From Sipunculus nudus (taxonomy: Eukaryota > Annelida > Sipuncula > Golfingiida > Sipunculidae), in contig CM049318.1 in assembly GCA_026874595.1 (NCBI GenBank), forward strand, positions 18,338,241-18,402,240: a DNA stretch of 64,000 bases. Reading direction: 5' to 3'. The position numbers and the translations under genes are program-made. Within the stretch, counting starts at the first letter, position 1; each line of letters starts with the position of its first letter. Of the stretch, positions 56,468-64,000 are shown in pieces. The notes beneath the pieces were generated by a model. It was not told the DNA's origin and did not search any database. It saw only the letters and a list, made by a program, of their open reading frames with translations.

Positions 56468-59400
56468 GCATTTAGTATAACATTCTTTCACAGCTTGTCT
56501 ATATATAAAAATGTTAACATTGTCTGGGTGGACTAGCTGTGACAAATATTAAAAACGCCTAATATATAAATCAAGATTGTTTAAGGATATTAACAAGGAT
56601 AAAACAACTTCCTGAGAAAAGGTATTTTTATATGAATTTAAGGATACACCTTTATGCTGTACAGTTAGGATAATGCCAGTATATCTTTGTAAATATACAA
56701 CATTACATCAGTTGACCAAAGACCTCTTGTTAAGATAATCAGAAATCAGCAAGCCGATCATGGTTATCTGGAGGATATACACTTATCAGAGTAAATGTGT
56801 AATAAAGATGTCATTTGCATTAATTAATCTATCTAAAATGGGGTTGTGACCTCTACTAAGAGAGTGACCTTAACCTTGAATAATTCCATTTTTGGGGAAA
56901 ACCACACAATTTCGTTGATATCTCAAGAACTTTTGCATGGATTGATCCAAAAATCAAGTTGACTGAAGATCTTGGATAATGTTGTCATGTACTGGAAACT
57001 GGTGGCGCTACCTGTTATCCTTTTCTTGTTTTCGTGGCGTTTAATACCCTTATCATTGCCACTTGACAGTACTGTGAGCATTATAAGTAAAAACTAATGG
57101 ACATATTTCTTTCGTATTATGCATATATATAGACATGGGTTACGGGATGATGTATATTCAAACTGGGGCCATGACCTTTCCTATGAGTGGCCTTGACCTT
57201 AAATTGTGCCATATATGGTGAACATCACACAAAATCATAAATATCTCAATATGGGATGCATGGATTGGTCCAAAAATAAAATTGACAGAAGATCTCGGAT
57301 AGCTTTCTCTTCTGTGGCAGACAGGTGGTGCCATATTCTGTCATTTTCTTGTTTTTGCGCCTTTTAATATCCCATCATTGCCAATTGACAGTACTGTAAG
57401 CATTATAAGTAAAACAAACTAATGGACAGATTGAGCTGAAATTGTGCATGTCCAATGATCTTGGATACCTCCATCTCATATTCAAGACTGGTGGCGCAAT
57501 CTGCAATCATTTTTGTGTTGCGTCCATCCATACGCTTGCTTTTGGTGAAAATGATAATCCGGAGTGGTTCAAGCTATTGGTCTGAAAATGTTCATCCGTC
57601 TGGGAAAATTTTCTTGCAAATCAGACAGGTGGCGCCACCTACCCTCCCGTTTTTGTAGAATAAATTATTGCCCTGTTCTCAGAAGTGATTTGCCCTATTG
57701 GCCTGAAAGTGTGCATATTCATAGATCTTGAAATCCTTTATCTAGTACTTTAATCTTGTGGCTTCATCTGCAAAGTTTTCCCGTGGCGTCCATCTGTTCA
57801 TGTGCTTTGGGTGAAAAATGCTCATATCTCCGGAGTGGTTCAAGGTATTGGTCTTAAATATGGCATGCCATCCATCTTGGAAAATTTTCTAGTAAACCAG
57901 ACAGGTGGCGCCACCTTTCCCGTTTCCGTAGAATAAATTAATGCTCTTTTTTAGGAGTGATGTGCGGTATTGGTCTGAAACTGTTTATGTCCATAGAACT
58001 TGGGCTCCTCTATCGTGAACCCAAGACTGGTGGTGCCATCTGCGCAATTGTTTTGTGTGGCGTTTATCTGTAGATTTGTTTTAAATGAAAATCTGAGGAG
58101 TCGTTCAACGTGTTTGTCTGCAATTTGGCATTTACATCCATATTGGAGAGTTTTCTCGTCGACCAGATAGGTGGCGCCACTGACCTCACTATTTTATACA
58201 TGTGTAGTATAAAGTAAACCCCTTTCCTCGAGAGTGATTCACCGTATTGACCCCATATTTGGTAAAAGTATTGTTTCTCAAGTTGATATATGGAAGAAAC
58301 CATGGTTGCTTGCCAAGTGTCAGTATATGCTGCTGAAGAGGGGGGGGGGGGGGGCTATTCTTAAAGTGGGAGGGGGATTAATTGTCTGGGGATACTATGG
58401 CACCTGCGGTGCCAAGAAATATCTATTTTTTAGCTCAGCTGACTTTCAGTCATGCTGGGCTATAGCGATGGGTCTTTGTCCGGCGTCCTTCCATCTGTCC
58501 GTCCGGCCGGCCGTCCGTCCGTTAGCAGGGCACAAATCGTAACCGTAGGGGCAAGGGCCATGAACCCTATGCAGTCTTAGAGGTTCTAAAAAGATCTTGC
58601 AAACCTGAAATTAGGTCACTGCGACCTATATTCTCGAAATTATGGGGTGTGTTTGCACCCCCCAGAAATAATTCTTTTTGCCAAAATTTTCATCCCAAAC
58701 CTTACATCTTTCATATACAGCTCACCTACCAACAGGGGAAGAACCATAATTATTTTGAGGTCAAAGGTCAAGGTCACAGAACCAACTTCTTTGAAAAGCC
58801 TGTGGATGCATTTTAAGCCAAACCTTTCATCCCAATTCTTTGATCTTTAACATATAGCTCACCTACTAAGTGGGAGAAGAATCCTATAGATGTTGAGGTC
58901 AAAGGTCAGGGTCACAGGATCCACTTCTTTGAAAAGGTTGTGGACACATTTCAAGCCAGACCTTTCATTCCAAACCTTTCAGCACTGATATCGCTTCTCT
59001 GCCAACAGGGGAAAAGACCTGTTGTTTTTGAGGTCAAAGGTCAAGTTCACAGTACCCTCTTCTTGTGTGGAGTCATTCTCAGGCAAACTTTTTAATCTAT
59101 ACTTTCCATCTGTCATATATGGCTTACCTACCAATAGGGGAAGAAGCCTATTGATGTTGAGTTCAAAAGGTCAAAGGTCAAGGTCACAATATTGTTCTAA
59201 ATGCTTGTGAACATATTTCAAGTGAAACTGTTCAACCCAAACCTTCAGTCTTTCACATATGCCACATCTATGCATCACTGAATGTGATTCAAACTTCATA
59301 TTTATGGATCTTTTTGCATGAAGAAATAACTAATCGATTTTGAGGTCAGCTGGTCAGGAGGTTAAAGGTTGCAGGTCTAAGTTATTCACTCATTGGTTGC

Positions 59401-60050
59401 CAAGTAATTACACCCGGCCAGATGTAATTGGTTAGTAGTTACCCATCATTTAGAAAGAATCCAGTTGATATGTGGGCAAAAGACCAAGGTCATAGGTCAG
59501 GTCAACTTATTTTGTAGACCATCTCTATTTTTCTTGTATATATAAGCTTGCACTCCAGCTAGTACAACCCACCGTGTGGCTGTAATTGTGAGTGACACTG
59601 GTGACATATGACTCCCTTTTGTATCAGGCTATTAAGTGATAAGGCTGAGTGATAAGTACCTCGTTACTGCATAACAAAACACTGTTGTTGGAATACTTCA
59701 GCCAGGAATTAACACTATGAGAGTATAGCATTAAGGTTAAGCTACTGATTTATAAAATGATGGGAACATTTTGCAGTTTATTTTATGGAATCATAGCAAT
59801 AAACTTAGTTTCCTAGATATCTGAATATTTTTATATAAATCACCACATATAAAAGCAAGTGTTTGTTCTCATAATATGTGGATGTGTACTTGATTTAGGA
59901 TGGCTTTATTTTATTACAAGACTCTTAGTCATGCTTTCTGCATTTCTTTTCTTTCAGGTTTTGCAGTTTACCAACCCTGCTGACCCCATTGAAAAGCAGA
60001 GTGATAATAACATATATTGGACCTACACTTTTACATTTGCATATCTATAA
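53998..60050 (+). CDS. Gene C: unrecognised gene, terminal exons (53998-54033?, 54248-54321, 54584-54719, 54979-55061, 59958-60050)
   Basis: Four open segments with good acceptors and donors join in perfect phase and end in TAA at 60048-60050. A fifth small segment upstream fits too. They read, in part: CKNEIWDLSA; IYITIPLRDNHLSADLII; GQSFQTTDVKKGFVKIF with EAQYSINSKSVYSCTILG; MTSHFVEIDYQGLMLIPLS; and LQFTNPADPIEK with YWTYTFTFAYL at the C-terminus. Alternating hydrophobic strands suggest a beta-rich, perhaps extracellular, domain. I do not recognise the family. The 5' part is missing and must lie upstream of 53998. The last intron is 4.9 kb and filled with repeats, a reason the gene is easily overlooked. 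Confidence 0.5.
54248..54321 (+). CDS. Gene C exon
   Basis: Acceptor TTTAATTTTCCAACAG, donor GAT followed by GTAAAT. Only one frame is open (24 codons, LRDNHLSADLIINVKPID) and it exits in phase 0. Confidence 0.5.
54361..54438. repeat. (TA)n tract
   Basis: About 78 bp of nearly pure TA inside an intron of gene C. Confidence 0.9.
54584..54719 (+). CDS. Gene C exon
   Basis: Acceptor CTTGTCATTGTAG, donor A followed by GTATGAG. 45 codons in phase 0 plus one base, with one cysteine (VYSCTILGQ) and mixed strand-like composition. Confidence 0.55.
54979..55061 (+). CDS. Gene C exon
   Basis: Acceptor CCTACCTTCAAACAG, donor CTG followed by GTAAAT. Two bases complete a Ser codon left by the previous exon. 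Then 27 codons (HFVEIDYQGLMLIPLSSMV), phase 0 out. Confidence 0.55.
55062..56080. other. Intron of gene C, unique part
   Basis: AT-rich intron sequence without recognised repeats or exons. Confidence 0.4.
56086..56405. mobile_element. MITE with internal 21-bp hairpin, 320 bp
   Basis: Terminal inverted repeats of 23 bp (left GCACGTTGGAGCATCGTG…; right, inverted, GCACCTTGGAGCATTATG…). Near the left end arms 56112-56132 and 56139-56159 pair over 21 bp (two mismatches) with a 6-nt loop, around GGTGCGTTTCA. A microsatellite (CA)n(TA)n follows at 56409-56465. Confidence 0.7.
56800..58425 (+). repeat. Composite dispersed repeat, second copy (middle/3' part)
   Basis: Closely parallels 32330-33580: AGAGAGTGACCTTAACCTTG, AATCAAGTTGACTGAAGATC, TCATTGCCACTTGACAGTAC. 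It continues with three further degenerate 300-bp units each carrying the palindrome GGTGGCGCCACC or a relative (about 57607, 57905, 58172). A G-run lies at 58340-58354. Confidence 0.75.
58427..59560 (+). repeat. Composite dispersed repeat, second copy of the 5' part, with AGGTCA array
   Basis: Begins TTTTTTAGCTCAGCTGACTT as at 30926, then GTCCGTCCGGCCGGCCGTCC and TTAGCAGGGCACAAATCGTA. From 58650 four tandem units of about 137 bp share TATAGCTCACCTAC-like and AGGTCAAAGGTCA sequences. No protein is encoded. Confidence 0.75.
59958..60050 (+). CDS. Gene C terminal exon
   Basis: An excellent acceptor (CATTTCTTTTCTTTCAG) and 30 codons in phase 0 ending TAA. Encodes VLQFTNPADPIEK and WTYTFTFAYL. 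Aromatic alternation continues the strand-like pattern of the previous exon. Confidence 0.55.
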   Translation, partial: VLQFTNPADPIEKQSDNNIYWTYTFTFAYL

Positions 60051-61270
60051 ATCTGATATGAGCGCCTGAACATGCCTTTTGAATTGTTTTGGACATTCAT
60101 TACTGTAACATCATTTGGAGAATTTGCCCTAAGTTTGGTCTCTTATTGGAGGATGTGATATTAAATGTCAGACTTGTCAGAAATCCATTATGTCTGCCAG
60201 TTAGCCACCTTAGAAATCCTTTTTTTCAGTGCAGTTTCAGTAATTTTCCTTCAATTTTTGGTCCAATTTAGAGAATGGTTGTCTGATTTCAGACCTGTCA
60301 GAAGTCCAAAATGGCCACCAGGCAACCATCTTTAAATTCCTTTAGATCAGATCATATTATCTCAAGAACTGTTAAAGTGAAGGCAGTCAGACGTATATTA
60401 ATGTAATCTTGCAAAGGATTGGGTCAAATATTTCTTAATAAATATTATCATCATATATGAAAGTGCAGTACAGTTGGCTTGTATTGAATAAAAATTCATA
60501 CAGAAGCACCTGTTTCTCAATAATTCTTGCATGGATTTCCTTGATTTTTTGCTATATATTTTGATCTTATATTTGCCCTTTGTGGTGTTCCTTTTGAGAC
60601 TGACAGGTATCAAGTAAGCTATGGGAATAGTTCTTGATACCTTAACAATCATACATTTTCCTCAGACCATCAATTCACTGTGTTTTAACCAGACATAGGT
60701 GATATATATTTCTGTTGTCGTAGAAAATTTCAACAAATTGGCAAATTGGTTCTTCAAAATTTGACTGGAAGTTGTGAATCTCAGCCCATGATGTTGCAGG
60801 TCATGCTTCCCTGAGTGAATTTAGATTTATCTATCCATGCTGTTGTACGAAGGAGCCCAATCATAGACAATACCTTATCAGAATCTTTGTATTGCCTTGA
60901 CACAAAAAAGGATTCATTCTCTCAAGCATGCAATAATGATTCTGTGCTTCCCAGATTAAACCATAATGCAGACCCATATAAACCATTGGCCGATATAAAT
61001 TAGCGCATGTTAACGGGTCCAGACCTCTCGGACGAACTCCTGTACCAACTAAGGACATTGATGCACCTTTGCCAGCTCTATATGCATTTCTTGTTCGTTC
61101 TATGCTGTGAAAATTTGTATAAAGAAGTATACCAACGTGTCTCTGATATTTTACACATTTCAATCCCATTTAAACAAACTTGAGAGAGATTTATTCAGGG
61201 ATTATTTCTGTGAAATATTGAACAATTTAAATTTTTTCCGCTTTTTCCCTATAAAGTCTAGATAGCAGAT
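60051..61270. other. 3' flank of gene C
   Basis: AT-rich sequence with CAGACTTGTCAGAA(A/G)TCC-type short repeats near 60170 and 60292. AATAAA at about 60435 and 60485 are candidate poly(A) signals. No further exon recognised. Confidence 0.4.
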
Positions 61271-61273
61271 AGC

Positions 61274-61325
61274 AAAAAAAAAAAAAAAAAAAAAAAACAA
61301 GTGACCCATGGGTCATGACGCTCAG
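61274..61325 (-). repeat. 3' end of a dispersed repeat on the minus strand with poly(A/T) tail
   Basis: A 24-A run followed by CAAGTGACCCATGGGTCATG and GCTCAGCTGA. Read on the minus strand this is an AGCTGAGC…GACCCATGGGTC…TTTT end, the same palindrome as at 33902. Confidence 0.55.
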
Positions 61326-63190
61326 CTGATCGTGATTGGACTATAAATGTTTCTCCACTGTGATACTATATCGAGTCGATAAAGCTTATGAATATTATGT
61401 ACATGTTGGGCTATTATAAAGGAATGTAATGTAATATGTGAGTAAATGATAAATGAAATTACCTGACTGATGGATTAATAGAGTCAAATAAAGTGGTTTA
61501 TTTTTTATTTATTAAGGAGGGGTTGAAAATTGAGATATATTTGAGCAAATATGAATGCAATGACAGCAGTAATAAGCAGTAGTAGATGATAAGGCTATTT
61601 GTTGAAGGATCTAAAGTGTATGGTAGTCTTCAAGCGTTCAATTTGACAGATATGATGTTATGATTAACTATGCTGATGAAGTGATTTTATGAATATGTGA
61701 CTGTATGACACAATATCTCTTTAGTCTTGACAAGGTACATTATTGTGATGCCCACTATGTCTACATATTACACAATATTGACATAATTTCTGGCATGTCG
61801 TAGGTACCTATGGACGAATAGTTATACAAAATATTAAAGTATGAATATATCTGATTCATCTTGTTCTTGCTTACTGAGGCTGAATTTGGGATGGGGTTCG
61901 GAGAAGGGAAAAGTGAGGGCAGCACGAAGGTGGATGTAGAAACATTCTATTGTAATGTTTTTCATTTATATAAGAATATGAAAAGCTAAGAGGAAAGGGG
62001 CCCTCCTACTTGGTTATAGTAAAGTTCTAAATATATGATTGCAAACTAATACTCTGACAAGACTGTCATGAAGAAAAACAGTAAAAGTTTTGAGATACTG
62101 TGTTGCATACGAAAATTTACAGATGGACAGGCAAGTGGACAGAATGGACTAATACCTTTATTTCACTTTCAAGAGAATAATGCATTTAAGTTTATATATA
62201 ATCCTATTTTTTTAAGCAGATCCACTTTTCCATTAAGAAGTTTTTATCTGTATCATTATTTTATCTACAGGTTTATAAATTTTTAATTAAAAAACCTGAA
62301 AATATAAGTTAAAATATTAGAATTGTTGCAAAAGTTGCAATCATTATATATACAGAGTAAAAAACATTGGGTCATATTATGCATACACATATATTTTATT
62401 ATTTTTAAATCATAAATGTTTTAACTGATTTTAAAAGAAAATAATGCCACAACATGGCATCTACAAGAATATTCCTTGAATCACTATTAAAAAGTTTTGC
62501 ATATTGGAGTTTTCAGGGCATGCTTTATTTTATTCACCAAAATAAAATAAAAGTAAATTTGACAAAATAAAACATCTTTTCAAAAAAATATACACACTGT
62601 TGGTTGAATGAGGGACAAACAATATCATTGTGCTAATTACTATCCCAGTTTTAATTAATTACTGGAATTAATAGTCAATTTCACACCTGGTGAAGTTTTT
62701 ACTCTTCTGAAGTAAGGAATTACTTATCTCATGAACATCCAGACTTTCACAGCAATACACTACTTTGTGGACACAATTAAATGTACACTTTAATCATTGT
62801 AACCCTGGTGGTTCAATACAAAATCTAAAATGTAGCATGTCCAATAATAAAATAAAATACAGAAAAATTATAACATTCATCTAGTTTATGCACCAGCTGG
62901 GGGGGGGGGGGGGGGGGGGATGAGTGCAGGGCGAGGGGAAGCCTGCTAGTAGTGGCCAAGCTGGGCCAAGGTAAGCTGCCTGGGGTGGGTTACATAATGC
63001 AAGTGAAGGCTGTACTACTAGGTGGGCTAGATGTAAACAACACTTGACATGGTGTGTGAAAACATGAATAAAAGCTATTCATTCCAATCAATTTCTTTTG
63101 AAAGTTCAGATTGTAAAAGATTAAATCCTTATGCATATATGCTGGGAAAATTAAATCAACAGTGCCAAAGTTGGACAAAATTTAAGGTAT
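61326..63190. other. Intergenic region; 21-G run
   Basis: AT-rich. A G-run of 21 lies at 62899-62919 within a locally G-rich stretch to about 62990. No exon or dispersed repeat recognised. Confidence 0.5.
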
Positions 63191-63196
63191 TGTTTT

Positions 63197-64000
63197 TATG
63201 CCCCCGCCACAAAGTGGCCGGGGCATATAGTTTTACCCATGTCCGTCATTCCGTCATTCTGTCATTCCGTCATTCCGTCATTCCGAAATGAAACAGTTGT
63301 ACGGACTTTTTTTCGCAATGCCTGCAGATATTGGCCTGATTTTTGGTGTGTGGGCAGATATAGACCAATTACAGATCGAGTTCGCATTTCGTCCCGGTTG
63401 ACCTACTTTTGACCGTTTTACGGCTCCTAAACTTAGAAAATTTCATGAAAAATAGAAATATTCATGACAGATACACATGTACGGACTTTTTTTCGCAATG
63501 CCTGCAGATATTGGCCTGATTTTTGGTGTGTGAGCAGATATAGACCAGTTACAGATCAAGTTCACGTTTCGTCCTGGTTGACATCCTTTTGACCGTTTTA
63601 CGGCTCCTAAACTTAGAAAATTTCATGAAAAATAGAAATATTCATGACAAATACACATGTACGGACTTTTTTTCGCAATGCCTGAAGATATTGGCCTGAT
63701 TTTTGGTGTGTGAGCAGATATAGACCAGTTACAGATCGAGTTCGCGTTTCGTCCTGGTTGACCTACTTTTGACCGTTTTACTGCTCCTAAACCTAGATAA
63801 TTTCATGAAAAATAGAAATATTCATGACAGATACACATGTACGGACTTTTTTTTCGCAATGCCTGCAGATATTGGCCTGATTTTTGGTGTGTGAGCAGAT
63901 ATAGACCAGTTACAGATCGAGTTCGCATTTCGTCCTGGTTGACCTACTTTTGACCGTTTTACGGCTCCTGAACATAGAAAATTTCATGAAAAATATGAAA
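63197..64000 (+). repeat. Dispersed repeat with terminal hairpin, GTCATTCC microsatellite and 180-bp tandem array
   Basis: Starts with an inverted repeat TATGCCCCCGCCAC / GTGGCCGGGGCATA (63197-63227), then about five GTCATTCC units (63244-63285). From 63301 an array of exactly 180-bp units begins (63301, 63481, 63661, 63841), each starting ACGGACTTTTTTTCGCAATG. The array runs off the window. Units differ by only a few bases. This GGGGCATA hairpin repeat type is common in bivalve genomes. Confidence 0.9.

Noticed and set aside
63301-64000. CRISPR-like array
   Set aside because: The 180-bp units are contiguous tandem copies without unique spacers, in a eukaryotic genome.

Overview
This is an animal nuclear genome window, and a bivalve or related lophotrochozoan mollusc fits best. 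It is AT-rich, genes are split by long introns with GT-AG splice sites, and repeats make up much of the DNA: tRNA-derived SINEs, MITEs, (TA)n tracts, long G/C homopolymers, and dispersed repeats full of AGGTCA and GTCCGTCCGT motifs. The assignment is an inference from repeat style and gene content; no species is claimed.

Two genes are clear. The first is a minus-strand, single-exon 674-codon gene (20864-22888). It encodes a secreted, cysteine-rich invertebrate protein of the DUF7042-7045 type with a ShK-like block. The second is a nine-exon plus-strand gene (34019-48826) encoding about 825 residues. It is a type II membrane protein with a METTL24-like Methyltransf_22 domain, carried on an unusually long coiled-coil stalk made by two large exons. 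All of its splice junctions keep frame.

Three more genes can be read only exon by exon, because their exons are too short to stand out as open frames. Gene A (1-3436, +) has six phase-compatible exons of a cysteine-containing protein that starts left of the window. Gene B (about 24.74-28.45 kb, +) has an E2F-like promoter motif, a first exon with decayed tandem copies behind it, and two or three further exon candidates. Gene C (about 54.0-60.05 kb, +) has four or five terminal exons ending in a stop at 60050. I could not name A, B or C.

The rest is mostly mobile-element debris. 6.7-9.4 kb holds decayed genes of a virus-like (Polinton/adintovirus-type) element. 14.9-15.6 kb has fragments of a DDE-type transposase and a LINE. 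There are three copies of a TTAA-flanked MITE (10.2, 17.8 and 42.9 kb), a TA-flanked MITE (51.0 kb) and a hairpin-bearing MITE (56.1 kb). tRNA-derived SINEs lie at 9.4, 19.1, 32.8, 34.7, 36.2 and 49.1 kb. Long composite repeats fill 30.9-33.9 and 56.8-59.6 kb, about 28 minisatellite units fill 44.4-45.8 kb, and a 180-bp tandem array runs off the right edge. There are no prokaryotic features, CRISPR arrays or rRNA genes.
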